Shown: one piece after another, positions 34,900 to 43,132 of the stretch
Numbering within the stretch: the first letter of the stretch is position 1
How the letters are laid out: every line of letters begins with the position of its first letter
Translations under genes and position numbers: made by a program
The notes under the pieces: generated by a model
What the model saw: the letters and a program-made list of their open reading frames with translations, nothing else
Told to the model about the DNA's origin: nothing
Database searches by the model: none
Source of the DNA: Gp13-AA77 sp035949375
GTDB lineage: Bacteria > Acidobacteriota > Terriglobia > UBA7540
Assembly: GCA_035949375.1 (NCBI GenBank)
Contig: DASZIG010000094.1
Location: 1 to 64,000 of the forward strand
DNA: 64,000 nucleotides
Direction: 5' to 3'

Positions 34900-35181
34900 T
34901 CACTCGAGGAAGCGGCGCTGGCTGGCGTGGAATATGGCTCGGATGTTCACGTGGTCGAGGAAAGCTCGGTAGAAGATGACAGAGGGCGTGCCGGAGACAA
35001 TCAGCCGGCGAAGCCCAGTCTCATCGATCTTGGCTCCTAGGGCGGGGAAGTCACCCAGCCTGGTGACAGCCTCTTGAATGTAGCTGATGGTCTCTTCGGC
35101 CGCCTCGGGGCTCAAGGTGGCGAGGTAGGTTTCGATCGAGTCGAGGTCGTCGTAGGCCTTCTTGCTCCAGACGATCGTCAT
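34900..35181 (-). CDS. ParE/RelE-type toxin
   Basis: The 93-residue protein has VWSKKAYDDLDSIETYLATLSPEAAEETISYIQEAVTRLGDFPALGAKI ... GLRRLIVSGTPSVIFYRAFLDHVNIRAIFHASQRR, the ParE fold including the C-terminal strand and basic motif. It overlaps its antitoxin stop by 4 nt. ParE toxins poison gyrase, although many relatives are RNases. Confidence 0.88.
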   Translation of the reverse strand: MTIVWSKKAYDDLDSIETYLATLSPEAAEETISYIQEAVTRLGDFPALGAKIDETGLRRLIVSGTPSVIFYRAFLDHVNIRAIFHASQRRFLE

Positions 35182-35432
35182 TCCGGCGAGGGAGTTCTGC
35201 GGCTCGGCCGAAGGGAATCGAGCCTGGCGAAAGCCTCTTTATTCGTGTAGGCCTTGCCGGCCTCCACGCGATCTCTGCGGCGCACTTCAGCAAGCTGAGC
35301 TTCTTCGATACCCAGCAAGGAATCGAGAGCGGAAGCCAACAGCGCGGCAGGCTCTTCATTGCGTTCCTGGGCCACGCGCTCGATCTTCTGCTTCAGTTCA
35401 GTCGGTAGTTCCAGGCTGGAGGTCTCGCTCAC
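35178..35432 (-). CDS. ParD-like antitoxin
   Basis: The 84-residue protein begins SLELPTELKQKIERVAQERNEEPAALLASALDSLLGIEEAQLAEVRRRDRVEAGKAY, an RHH-type strand and helices followed by a toxin-binding tail. Start GTG 35432 is preceded on the minus strand by AAGGTGA, a plausible SD, so unlike other antitoxins here it is not predicted to be leaderless. Confidence 0.78.
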   Translation of the reverse strand: MSETSSLELPTELKQKIERVAQERNEEPAALLASALDSLLGIEEAQLAEVRRRDRVEAGKAYTNKEAFARLDSLRPSRRTPSPE

Positions 35433-35716
35433 GCGTCACCTTATGCTCGTATCCTAACATGCGCCGAGCGGAAAGCAAGGGTGGACCCCGCTTTTGGCGT
35501 CCGCAGCTTGTGAGAGAAACGTTTAAGAACGCTGGTAAGAACACTGGTGCCCCGCAGGGCGCGGTGGTCGGTCAAAAGCTGCGACCATCAACACCACTCA
35601 GGCCTTGGCATTGCCCGACGGCGGCCTTGTTATACACTTTGTATGACGGTGCGCGAATCGGGGCCGTCTCTGTGGCCCTACTGTTGGTGATGCGCGTCTA
35701 CCATAAAGACAAGTCG

Positions 35717-35986
35717 ATGGCGAAGAAATCCGAATCATCTCGGCGCGGGAAGCTAATCAGCGTGAGCGCAGAATCTATATTCAGCAAGCCGCTGAATAAA
35801 TGGCAAAAGGCGGCCCTGGCCCGGATCGCGAAGCGTCAGGCGGCCGGACAGGACTCCGATATCGACCTGTAGGGGCGAGCCGGCGGCTCGCCCCTACACA
35901 TCCCTCCGCTGACCGATGAACAATTGTCCCAATTCCGCCGGGCGCCGAAGGTGCTGATCGCCGCCCGCCGGGTCGAGCAATCGTAG
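35717..35986 (+). pseudogene. BrnA-like antitoxin interrupted by a palindromic insertion
   Basis: From ATG 35717 the frame reads MAKKSESSRRGKLISVSAES, IFSKPLNKWQKAALARIAKR and QAAGQDSDIDL, then TAG at 35870. In the same frame, right after a 31-bp palindrome, it continues IPPLTDEQLSQFRRAPKVLI and AARRVEQS to a stop at 35984-35986. The 'DIPxLTDEQL' motif is the usual continuation of such antitoxins after a DxDxSD-like turn, so the palindrome (about 27-30 nt) was inserted in frame and brought a stop. The result is a 51-residue truncated protein, or a full one only if the stop is read through. The BrnA label is tentative; no intact BrnT-type toxin is seen upstream. An extended -10 (TGTTATACA) lies at 35628-35636. 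Confidence 0.7.
35868..35898. repeat. Perfect 14-bp-arm palindrome inserted in a coding frame
   Basis: TGTAGGGGCGAGCC (35868-35881), GGC, GGCTCGCCCCTACA (35885-35898). It resembles dispersed REP/MITE-like GTAGGGGCGA palindromes. It carries the TAG stop that ends the interrupted antitoxin. Confidence 0.85.
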
Positions 35987-36018
35987 CGCGGACCACATCG
36001 GGTGCCGCGACGGCTTGC

Positions 36019-36444
36019 TCACTGCGGTTGAAGCCGGAATCCGAGTTCCGCCCCGGCCTTGCGAATGCGATCGTCAAGGCTCAGAATTTGCACGCCCGGC
36101 ACCACGGCACGCACAGCCAAGGCCGACGCCAAGTGAATCGCGTCCAGGGTGCGGACGGGTTCGGCCGGAAACGGACGCCTCGCCCGGTCCACAATGTCCG
36201 AACTGACTCGCCACAAGTGCCACCGGGCGGCCGCGGCAGCCAATTGCGCGCGGCGATCGGCGGCTGCGGCTTCGGCGATTTCACCCAGTGTGACGGCGCG
36301 AATCAGCACTCGGTCGCACTCGACGAGGGTGAGATCGGAGGCCATCACCAGTTCGGCGCGGCGGAGCACCTCGCGCACGGGCCGGCCGCCTTCTTCCCCG
36401 AGCAACCACGCCAGCACGGCGCTCGACTCCGCATAAACGTTCAA
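36019..36444 (-). CDS. VapC-type PIN ribonuclease toxin
   Basis: The 141-residue PIN protein has MNVYAESSAVLAWLLGEEGG (Glu in place of the first Asp), DLTLVECDRVLIRAV, TLDAIHLASALAVRAVVPGVQILSLDDRIRKAGAELG. The AESSAxxAWL start is a known VapC variant. It overlaps the antitoxin by 4 nt. Confidence 0.88.
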   Translation of the reverse strand: MNVYAESSAVLAWLLGEEGGRPVREVLRRAELVMASDLTLVECDRVLIRAVTLGEIAEAAAADRRAQLAAAAARWHLWRVSSDIVDRARRPFPAEPVRTLDAIHLASALAVRAVVPGVQILSLDDRIRKAGAELGFRLQPQ

Positions 36445-36734
36445 CGGGTGCCACGCTCCTCATTGAGGAGTTCCGTGGCCCGGCGTCGCTTAAGGAGACG
36501 CGGAAGCTGCGGATACACCGCCGGATTGTTTGGCGTGCCCAGAGTCACTTGCCCTCTCCTCGCGAGTGCCGTCAGTCCCGCAGGGACGCCGGGCTCGTCC
36601 CTCCCTTGGCCTGGCGGAATGAGTTCTGCAACCACTTCCCCGCGATCCGTCACCAATACAACCTCGCCGGACCGGACTTCACGGACATACTCGCTCAAAC
36701 GGTTCTTCAACTCGCGAAGGCCCGCGCTCTTCAT
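36441..36734 (-). CDS. Phd/YefM-type antitoxin
   Basis: The 97-residue protein starts MKSAGLRELKNRLSEYVREVRSGEVVLVTDRGEVVAELIPPG, the Phd/YefM DNA-binding fold, then a toxin-neutralising tail. ATG 36734 is chosen as the family start and because the promoter is 6 nt upstream; the longer frame upstream has no similarity. Confidence 0.88.
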   Translation of the reverse strand: MKSAGLRELKNRLSEYVREVRSGEVVLVTDRGEVVAELIPPGQGRDEPGVPAGLTALARRGQVTLGTPNNPAVYPQLPRLLKRRRATELLNEERGTR

Positions 36735-36740
36735 GGGTTC

Positions 36741-36769
36741 AATGTAGCTGCATGAAGCTGCATTGTCAA
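36741..36769 (-). promoter_or_regulatory. Consensus leaderless promoter of the Phd-VapC module
   Basis: On the minus strand TTGACA (complement of 36764-36769), 17 nt, TACATT (complement of 36741-36746), then 6 nt to the ATG. The spacer holds a direct repeat of ATGCAGC, a possible operator. There is no SD. Confidence 0.72.
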
Positions 36770-36934
36770 TGCTGACCTTGATCCTGTGACGCTCGTGTTC
36801 GAGGTGTTCGACACGGTTAGCGGCCGTTTCATGCGAAAAGGGCCCAACAGAGTCGTTTGTCCATGCGGACCCCTTTCGAGCGAGCATCCGACCGCTGACT
36901 CGTGGTAAGATGCGTCCCATTGGAGGAAAAACCG

Positions 36935-37819
36935 ATGGCTCATTACTCCAGACGCGATTTCTTGAAGACCGGCATCGCCGCAGCGGCGCTCGCGGGCGCC
37001 GGAAGCTTGCCGCTCGGCGCGACGCGCCAGACGGCGACGGATTGGGTAACGCTCGGGAAATCGGGCGTTCGGGTGACGCGGCTCGCCTTCGGCACCGGCA
37101 CCGTCAGCGGGCAGGTGCAGCGCGAGCTCGGGCAGGACCAGTTTACCCGGATGGTCCGCTACGCCTACGACCACGGTATTCGCTTCTTTGAGACCGCCGA
37201 GTCTTACGGTGAGATGCACAGGATGCTGGGCATTGCGCTCAAGGGCCTACCGCGCGACAGCTACCGGCTGATGACCAAGGTCACCACGCGTGAAGGCGTC
37301 GATCCGCAGCAGAAGATCGACGAGTTGCGCACCCTCGCCAACACCGATTACTTCGACGTGATGCTGTTGCACTGGCAGCACACCGCAACCTGGCCCACTG
37401 ACAGCCTGCGATGGCAGGACGGCATTTCGGAAGCCCAGGCGAAACACGCCGTGGTGTCGCACGGCGCCTCGGTGCACGGCCTGCCGGCGCTGCGCCGGTT
37501 CCCCGGCAACCAGTGGCTCCAGGTGGCGATGATCCGGATGAATCATAAAGGCGTGCACATGGACGCGGAGGATTACGCCACGGGCGGATTGGGAAACGTC
37601 AGCGAGGTCGTCACCCACGTGAAAGAAGTCCGCCAAGACGGGATGGGCGTGATCAGCATGAAGCTCGTGGGCGAGGGCTCCTTCACGAGCCGCGAAGACC
37701 GTCAGGCTGCCCTGCGGTACGCCTTCAGGAACGCGGGCGTGGATTCCGTGACGCTGGGCTTCAAGAACACCGCCGAGATCGACGAAGCCATCGAGAATGT
37801 GAATCTGGCGCTCGCGTAG
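36935..37819 (+). CDS. Tat-exported aldo/keto reductase
   Basis: The 294-residue protein has a twin-arginine signal, YSRRDFLKTGIAAAALAGAGSLPLGA, then an AKR domain: VTLGKSGVRVTRLAFGTGTVSG, YDHGIRFFETAESYGEMHRMLGIAL (AKR Asp region and Tyr), LMTKVTTREG (Lys), DVMLLHWQH (His). Substrate is unknown. ATG 36935 follows GGAGG by 9 nt. The start region is divergent from the Phd antitoxin, with about 200 nt between the two starts. Confidence 0.86.
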   Translation: MAHYSRRDFLKTGIAAAALAGAGSLPLGATRQTATDWVTLGKSGVRVTRLAFGTGTVSGQVQRELGQDQFTRMVRYAYDHGIRFFETAESYGEMHRMLGIALKGLPRDSYRLMTKVTTREGVDPQQKIDELRTLANTDYFDVMLLHWQHTATWPTDSLRWQDGISEAQAKHAVVSHGASVHGLPALRRFPGNQWLQVAMIRMNHKGVHMDAEDYATGGLGNVSEVVTHVKEVRQDGMGVISMKLVGEGSFTSREDRQAALRYAFRNAGVDSVTLGFKNTAEIDEAIENVNLALA

Positions 37820-37938
37820 CGGCAGCCGGCAACTTCCTTACGCCTTCTCAGAGCAAGCGTAGCGCGGCCCTGTCTTGCAGGTCCGCGGCCTCTTCGCGCC
37901 CTGCGTGATGCCTGTTGAATCCGCCGGAGGATGCCTTC

Positions 37939-39105
37939 ATGTTGCGGTCGCGATCGACTTTTAGCTCTCATCCCGGCCTTAGCTCTCATTCCGGCCCTAG
38001 CTCTCATTCCCGCGTTAGCTCTCATTCCGGAACGATTCTTTCGCGCGTGGCGCTGCTCTGGGCGCTGGTCGTCAGCGTCCCGGCCCTTCCGGCGGCGAAT
38101 TATCCGGCGCCGGCGGAGGGGACTTTCGTTGTCCATGACTTCCATTTCAAGGACGGCGAAACGCTGCCCGAGCTGCGCCTCCACTACGCTACGTTGGGCG
38201 CGCCGGTGCGCGATGGAACGGGCCGCGTAACCAACGCCGTGCTGATCCTGCACGGCACCACGGGCTCCTGGCGGCAATTCACGTCGCCGGTGTTTGCGGA
38301 CGCGCTCTTCGGCCCGGGCCAGCTTCTCGACGCCTCGCGGTACTTCATTGTGCTGGCCGACGGCATCGGCCACGGCGGGTCGAGCAAGCCGAGTGACGGT
38401 CTCAAGGCCCACTTCCCGCACTACGACTACGACGACATGGTGGCGGCCCAGCACCAGCTTCTCACCGAGGGCCTGGGCGTGAATCACCTGCGCCTGGTGC
38501 TCGGCACGTCGATGGGTTGCATGCATTCCTGGGTATGGGGCGAGACCTATCCCGAGTTTATGGACGCCCTGATGCCGCTCGCCTGCCTGCCGGTCCAAAT
38601 CGCGGGCCGCAACCGGGTGTGGCGCGAAGAGGTGATCGACTCCATCCGGCTCGATCCGGCATGGAAGAACGGCGACTACGCCGAAGAGCCGCTCGAGGGC
38701 CTGCGATCCGCAATCGATCTGCTGCTCATCGCGGGCAGCAGTTCACTCCAGTGGCAGAAGAACTATCCTACGAGAGACCAAGCTGACAAATTTCTGCACG
38801 ACTACGTCGAAACACGCCTGCCGCAATACGACGCCAACGACCTGCTGTACGCGGTCGATGCTTCGCGCAATTACGATCCTTCGCCGAACCTGGAAAAAAT
38901 CAAGGCGCCGGTGATGTTTGTAAACTCCGCTGACGACTTCATCAATCCGCCGGAGCTCGGCATTGCGGAGCGCGAGATCAAACGCGTGCCGCGCGGCAAA
39001 TTCGTGCTGCTGCCTGTCTCGGACCAGACGCGCGGCCACGGAACGCACACCGTGGCGGCGGTCTGGAAGCAGTATCTCCAGGAACTGCTCGAGGAATCGA
39101 AGTGA
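37939..39105 (+). CDS. MetX-like alpha/beta hydrolase, exported
   Basis: The 388-residue protein resembles homoserine acetyltransferase-fold hydrolases: NAVLILHGTTGSWRQF, LVLGTSMGCMHSWVWGETYPEFMDALMPLACLP (nucleophile elbow GTSMG), VMFVNSADDFINPPEL (Asp), RGHGTHTVAAVW (His). Before the domain is a hydrophobic segment VALLWALVVSVPALPAA, preceded by four SSHSGx repeats that make an odd Ser/His-rich n-region. ATG 37939 has GGAGG 8 nt upstream. A biosynthetic MetX role is unlikely because of export; esterase or lipid hydrolase activity is more likely. Confidence 0.8.
   Translation: MLRSRSTFSSHPGLSSHSGPSSHSRVSSHSGTILSRVALLWALVVSVPALPAANYPAPAEGTFVVHDFHFKDGETLPELRLHYATLGAPVRDGTGRVTNAVLILHGTTGSWRQFTSPVFADALFGPGQLLDASRYFIVLADGIGHGGSSKPSDGLKAHFPHYDYDDMVAAQHQLLTEGLGVNHLRLVLGTSMGCMHSWVWGETYPEFMDALMPLACLPVQIAGRNRVWREEVIDSIRLDPAWKNGDYAEEPLEGLRSAIDLLLIAGSSSLQWQKNYPTRDQADKFLHDYVETRLPQYDANDLLYAVDASRNYDPSPNLEKIKAPVMFVNSADDFINPPELGIAEREIKRVPRGKFVLLPVSDQTRGHGTHTVAAVWKQYLQELLEESK
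37963..38034 (+). repeat. Four 18-bp tandem repeats before a signal segment
   Basis: Units begin AGCTCTCATYCC at 37963, 37981, 37999 and 38017. The gene frame reads SSHSGx; the frame two bases over reads ALALIP, which would be hydrophobic. Confidence 0.8.
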
Positions 39106-39461
39106 TGGGCTTGCTTTAGCGACGAACGATACGTACGACAAGGTTCACGCAGAGGCGAAGGGAATCTCTCGCGAGTTTTGGTCGTGGGACCGCAAACGAA
39201 AGGTCCTGGCGTTGCAGCAAGCACTGTGTTCGCATCCGGGTCAGGCTGACCGCAGAGGCTCCGTAGTTGCATCGAGCAAGTCGTGGGTCCCTAAACAACC
39301 CTGCGCCAACCTCAATGGCGCTTATATCTCTCAGCCATCGGCAGCGTGGTTCAACACGGTTTGCAGCTCACACCGGCCCTGTCATCATAAACCGTCGTGC
39401 CTGGCAGTCGGCGTCATTAAGCTTGCTTGCACGCGACCTTGGCGTTGGCTACGCTCCAGTC
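39106..39461. other. Intergenic region without a clear gene
   Basis: No supported CDS. GGACCGCAAACGAA near 39188-39201 is a partial match, in inverted orientation, to the CGTTTGTGGTCCG stretch at 33696-33708. The right end holds the promoter of the next gene. Confidence 0.4.
39427..39455 (+). promoter_or_regulatory. Leaderless-type promoter of a small accessory operon
   Basis: TTGCAC (39427-39432), 17 nt, TACGCT (39450-39455), then 6 nt to the ATG at 39462. There is no SD. Confidence 0.5.
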
Positions 39462-39700
39462 ATGGAGATCGATTTCGAGGTACCGGGCGATGTCAAAGAC
39501 ATCGAGCCGATAGCGGTTAACCTCTCCATCCGGGAGCGGAAGAGCCTTACTTCACGGTTCGGCGGTCGTCGTTGGCGGAAGCTCAAGGGCGTGGCGCTGG
39601 TCTGGTTCCCTAACGACGACGTTCGCCGGGCAGAGGTACACTGGTACGAGGCTCACGGAGTGGGCCGCCATAAGATGAAGTCAAACGTGTTTTGGATTGA
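39462..39700 (+). pseudogene. Small conserved hypothetical (RWRKLKG...HWYEAHG family), 3' frameshift
   Basis: MEIDFEVPGDVKDIEPIAVN starts a small protein with the recurrent motifs FGGRRWRKLKGVA and RRAEVHWYEAHGVGRHKMK. Just after MK the frame leaves; one frame over it ends KRVLD and TGA at 39698-39700, as expected for family members ending in a KxKRxLD-like tail. One missing base near 39680 therefore joins it artificially to the next gene. Function is unknown. Confidence 0.6.
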
Positions 39701-39704
39701 AACT

Positions 39705-39998
39705 ATGGTGACAAACAAAAAGCGTGTAGAATTTGCGATCTGTATGTCGAACGAAGGTTACGAGGATCTCGAGGAGGCGAAGATCTATCAGGTGCTGCCC
39801 GATGCGAAGGCCGCCGAGGTTGGCTGCATTCGAGTTGTCGACGAATCTGGGGAGGACTATCTCTACCCGCAGAATCGGTTTGCGATAGTGGACCTTCCCG
39901 AGTATGTGCGGGCTCGCTTGCCGAGGCCGCGACCATCCCGCAGGGCCGACAAAGCGCTGCCAGCGACCGTCAAGAGCAGGCGGCGAGTGAGCGCGTGA
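39705..39998 (+). CDS. Small conserved hypothetical (VVDESGEDYLYP family)
   Basis: The 97-residue protein reads MVTNKKRVEFAICMSNEGYE, then EEAKIYQVLPDAKAAEVGCI, then RVVDESGEDYLYPQNRFAIV, and a basic tail. This small protein family with a conserved ESGEDYLYP core recurs in bacteria with no known role. ATG 39705 lies 5 nt after the inferred stop of the previous gene. Because of the frameshift both sit in one 243-codon frame. Confidence 0.6.
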   Translation: MVTNKKRVEFAICMSNEGYEDLEEAKIYQVLPDAKAAEVGCIRVVDESGEDYLYPQNRFAIVDLPEYVRARLPRPRPSRRADKALPATVKSRRRVSA

Positions 39999-40109
39999 GC
40001 CGCTCGGCGTGGGGCAGACGCAGATCCTTGGGTCCGTGATCTCTCCGCTTCCCCTTTTGCCCCCCCCCCAAACCGCAGACCTTGAAGCCCAAGGTCCGCG
40101 CCCGCCGAC

Positions 40110-40817
40110 TTAGTTATTCAGCGTGAACGTGACGTCGATCTCGGTTGTGACTTCCGCGGCTACGCCGTCGAGCAGCGTCGGCTGATACCGCCATTGGGCG
40201 CCGGCGCGCGTGGCCGCCGGAATCAGCAGCGGTGGGCCGCTCAGGACGTGCAGGCTCTGCACTGATCCATCCGTGCTGATGATCGCTTCCAGGCGCACCG
40301 TACCTTGCACGCGAGCGCTTCGCGCGATGACGGGATACTCCGGCTGTGCCTGGAAGACAATCCGGGCTGCTTCCACCACGCCGCCCACGACGATTCTCGA
40401 AGTATGCGGAGCCTTCACCGTCGGCTGAGGCGGAGCAGGAAGCCCGTTTACGCCGAAGCCGTCCGGCACTCCATTGCCGCTTCCCCAGGGCACGGCGCCC
40501 GGCGGAGCGGCCGTGAAGGCGTCGCTCGGAGCTTCGGGCTCTAGCCTCGACGGGGGAATGGTCGCGGGGATGCGCACCGGCGCAGCCATGATCTCGCTCA
40601 GGCTCGTACGGTGAACGGCTCGGACGACGGTGGGCTTCTGAGACGAGCCGGCCGGCGGTGGCGGCACGATGCCGGTGCGGATCAGCGACGCGGGAAGCGC
40701 CTGCACATGAATCAGGGGGATGACCACCAGCAGGGCCAGCAGGGCACCCTCAACGATGTAGCCGAGGCAGATGGTTCCGCGCTTGCGACCCGACGGGATC
40801 AGCGTGTTCTCGAACAT
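40110..40817 (-). CDS. tonB: Energy transducer TonB
   Basis: The 235-residue protein has one N-terminal TM helix (GYIVEGALLALLVVIPLIHVQAL), a Pro-rich periplasmic linker and a C-terminal TonB domain (FQAQPEYPVIARSARVQGTVRLEAIISTDGSVQSLHVLSGPPLLIPAATRAGAQWRYQPTLLDG). It would couple the proton gradient to TonB-dependent receptors such as the Oar-like protein. No exbB or exbD is nearby. A long C run lies just beyond its 3' end (about 40061-40069). Confidence 0.85.
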   Translation of the reverse strand: MFENTLIPSGRKRGTICLGYIVEGALLALLVVIPLIHVQALPASLIRTGIVPPPPAGSSQKPTVVRAVHRTSLSEIMAAPVRIPATIPPSRLEPEAPSDAFTAAPPGAVPWGSGNGVPDGFGVNGLPAPPQPTVKAPHTSRIVVGGVVEAARIVFQAQPEYPVIARSARVQGTVRLEAIISTDGSVQSLHVLSGPPLLIPAATRAGAQWRYQPTLLDGVAAEVTTEIDVTFTLNN

Positions 40818-41039
40818 GGTTCACCTCCGCTAAAAGCGGGATCCATGGATCCCGCTCTGTTCCGCTTGCATAGACACCGGCGCGCGCCTCGACGTTTCAG
40901 CATTTCGCCGCGCAGGCATCTCCGCACCGTTTCTTGACAAGCTCACTGACATCCCGAAGAATGAGAAGTGACTTCCGGTAGCTTGAGCGCCCGGTCGGGC
41001 TTGTCCCCAATCAGCTCGAGCGACCCCAAAGGAACTAAC

Positions 41040-42734
41040 ATGCGTTGGAGCCAAGCCTTCATTCCTACTCTGCGCGAGGTGCCGGCTGAAGCCGAAGCGG
41101 CCAGCCATCGCCTCCTGCTGCGCGCGGGCTACGTCCGGCAAGTCTCGGCGGGGCTTTACGCCCACCTGATGCTGGCGCGGCGCTCGCTTCTGAAGATCAT
41201 GCAGATCATTCGCGACGAGATGAACGCGATTGGCGGGCAGGAATTCTACCTGCCGATTATGAATCCCGCCGAACTCTGGCGCGAAAGCGGACGCTGGGAC
41301 GCCGTTGACGTTATCTTCAGGTTGAAGGACCGCGGCGGGCACGACCTCTGCCTCGGCATCACACACGAAGAGGAAATGACCAACATCGCGCGCGGCGAGC
41401 TGCGCAGTTACAAGCAGCTTCCGCAGATCTGGTACCAGATTCAGTCGAAATTCCGCGACGAGCCCCGGCCGAAGTCGGGGCTGCTGCGCCTGCGCGAGTT
41501 CTTCATGAAAGACTCCTACTCGTTCGACCTCGACGAGGCCGGGCTTGACGTGAGCTATGACAAGCACGTGCAGGCTTACACCAACATCTTCAAGCGCTGC
41601 GGCGTGCACGCGCTGTTTGTCGAAGCTTTTTCCGGCATGATGGGCGGAACGGTGTCCGGCGAGTTCGCGGCGCCGACCGACGCCGGCGAGGACCTGATCG
41701 CGGTCTCGGACTGCGGCTACTCCGCGAATCTGGAGAAGGCGGTCTCAGCCCTCGCGCCCGTCGACGACCCTGCCGGAAACGAGCCGCCGGAGCCTTTCGC
41801 GACGCCCGGCCAGAAGACGATCGAGGATCTTGTCCGATTCACGGGCGAGAGCGCGGCGCGCATGATCAAGACGCTGGTCTATATGGTGGAGAACGAGCCG
41901 GTACTGATCCTGATGCGCGGGGACCACGCGCTCAGCGAAACCAAGCTCTCGGCGGCGCTCGGCACCGGCTTTTTTCGTCCGGCCACGCCGGAGGAGGCTT
42001 TCAAACTGCACGGAGCGCATCTTGGGTCGCTCGGTCCCGTGAGTCTCACGAAGGTCCGCATTCTCGCGGACAAGGCGATTGAGAGTCGCCGCGACATGAT
42101 CACGGGCGCCAATCAGGATGACACGCATCTGCGTCACGTGACCCCCGGGCGCGACTTCCAGGCGGAGTACCGCGATCTGCGCGCCGTCGCGGAAGGCGAC
42201 CCTTGCGCGCGCTGCGGCAAGCCGCTTGAGTTGGTCAAGGCGGTCGAGCTCGGTCACGTCTTCAAGCTGGGCCGGCGCTACTCGAGAGCCATGCATGCCA
42301 ATGTTCTCGACGCCGCCGGCAAGGAGGTCGAGCTGGTGATGGGATCGTACGGCATCGGTGTGGAGCGCATTCTTACGTGTGCCGTGGAGCAGAACCACGA
42401 CAAGGACGGCATGTTCCTGCCGAAGTCCATCGCGCCCTTCCAGGTTATCCTGACCGCCGCCAACATGGATGATGCCCCGCTGCGGGAAGCCGCCGAGAAG
42501 CTCTACCGCGAGTTGCAGGCCGAGGGGATCGATGTGCTCTTCGACGATCGCGACGAACGTCCGGGCGTGAAGTTCAAAGACGCCGACCTCATCGGCGTGC
42601 CGTACCGTCTGACGCTCGGCCGGCGCACATTTGAGCAAGGACGGGCCGAGATCCTGGTGCGCTCGACAAAGCAGGTTCAGGATGTTAGCCTTGGGGAGGC
42701 GGTGCGGACACTGAAACAGCAGCTCCTCAGTTAG
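41040..42734 (+). CDS. proS: Prolyl-tRNA synthetase
   Basis: The 564-residue bacterial-type class II synthetase has motif 1 (QEFYLPIMNPAELWRESGRW), motif 2 (KFRDEPRPKSGLLRLREFFMKDSYSFD), an inserted editing (INS/YbaK-like) domain around 240-390, motif 3 (VMGSYGIGVERIL) and the anticodon-binding domain (ILTAANMDDAPLREAAEKLYREL). ATG 41040 is preceded by AAAGGA. Upstream in-frame sequence shows no homology. Confidence 0.96.
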   Translation: MRWSQAFIPTLREVPAEAEAASHRLLLRAGYVRQVSAGLYAHLMLARRSLLKIMQIIRDEMNAIGGQEFYLPIMNPAELWRESGRWDAVDVIFRLKDRGGHDLCLGITHEEEMTNIARGELRSYKQLPQIWYQIQSKFRDEPRPKSGLLRLREFFMKDSYSFDLDEAGLDVSYDKHVQAYTNIFKRCGVHALFVEAFSGMMGGTVSGEFAAPTDAGEDLIAVSDCGYSANLEKAVSALAPVDDPAGNEPPEPFATPGQKTIEDLVRFTGESAARMIKTLVYMVENEPVLILMRGDHALSETKLSAALGTGFFRPATPEEAFKLHGAHLGSLGPVSLTKVRILADKAIESRRDMITGANQDDTHLRHVTPGRDFQAEYRDLRAVAEGDPCARCGKPLELVKAVELGHVFKLGRRYSRAMHANVLDAAGKEVELVMGSYGIGVERILTCAVEQNHDKDGMFLPKSIAPFQVILTAANMDDAPLREAAEKLYRELQAEGIDVLFDDRDERPGVKFKDADLIGVPYRLTLGRRTFEQGRAEILVRSTKQVQDVSLGEAVRTLKQQLLS

Positions 42735-42769
42735 CACCGCGGCGGCCGGAGGGGGAGCCCGGGTGAGCT

Positions 42770-43132
42770 ATGCCGCTTCGCCAGCATCTGGCAGCCTTCC
42801 CGAGACCGATTCTGGCCTTCCTCGTTTTCGCGATCCTGATATTCGCCGGCGCCAAGGTATTTCCCGTTTATTCCAACAGCAGCCAGCTCGCAGATTATAT
42901 TAGGGATAAGGCTGTTCGAACGGCCGCTGATGACCCGGCGCCGGGGGCGATCCGGGCGGACGTGGTCCACTACGCGCGCGGATTGGGCCTGCCGTTGTCG
43001 CCGGAAGAAGTCAGCGTAACCAGCGATCACGGCACATTGAGCATCAAACTGGATTATGTGGTTCCGGTGGATCTCGCGGTAGCGACCTGGAACCTGCACT
43101 TTGCGCCGTCGGTGGTGAGCCGTGCGTACTGA
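42770..43132 (+). CDS. DUF4845-like single-pass membrane protein
   Basis: The 120-residue protein has one TM helix (PILAFLVFAILIFAGAKVFPVY) and a periplasmic domain (DYVVPVDLAVATWNLHF) as in DUF4845-type proteins. It overlaps the PBP gene start by 11 nt, so the two are translationally coupled; a role near cell-wall synthesis is inferred. Confidence 0.65.
   Translation: MPLRQHLAAFPRPILAFLVFAILIFAGAKVFPVYSNSSQLADYIRDKAVRTAADDPAPGAIRADVVHYARGLGLPLSPEEVSVTSDHGTLSIKLDYVVPVDLAVATWNLHFAPSVVSRAY

Noticed and set aside
35560..35716. Remnant of a BrnT-type toxin upstream of the BrnA-like antitoxin
   Set aside because: A short LLLVMRVYHKD string resembles part of such toxins, but the similarity is too short and needs a frame change; not enough to call.
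37931..38230. Alternative frame with ALALIP repeats as a hydrophobic leader peptide
   Set aside because: It is an alternative frame of the 18-bp repeat and runs into non-homologous sequence; the hydrolase frame carries the real domain, SD and signal segment.
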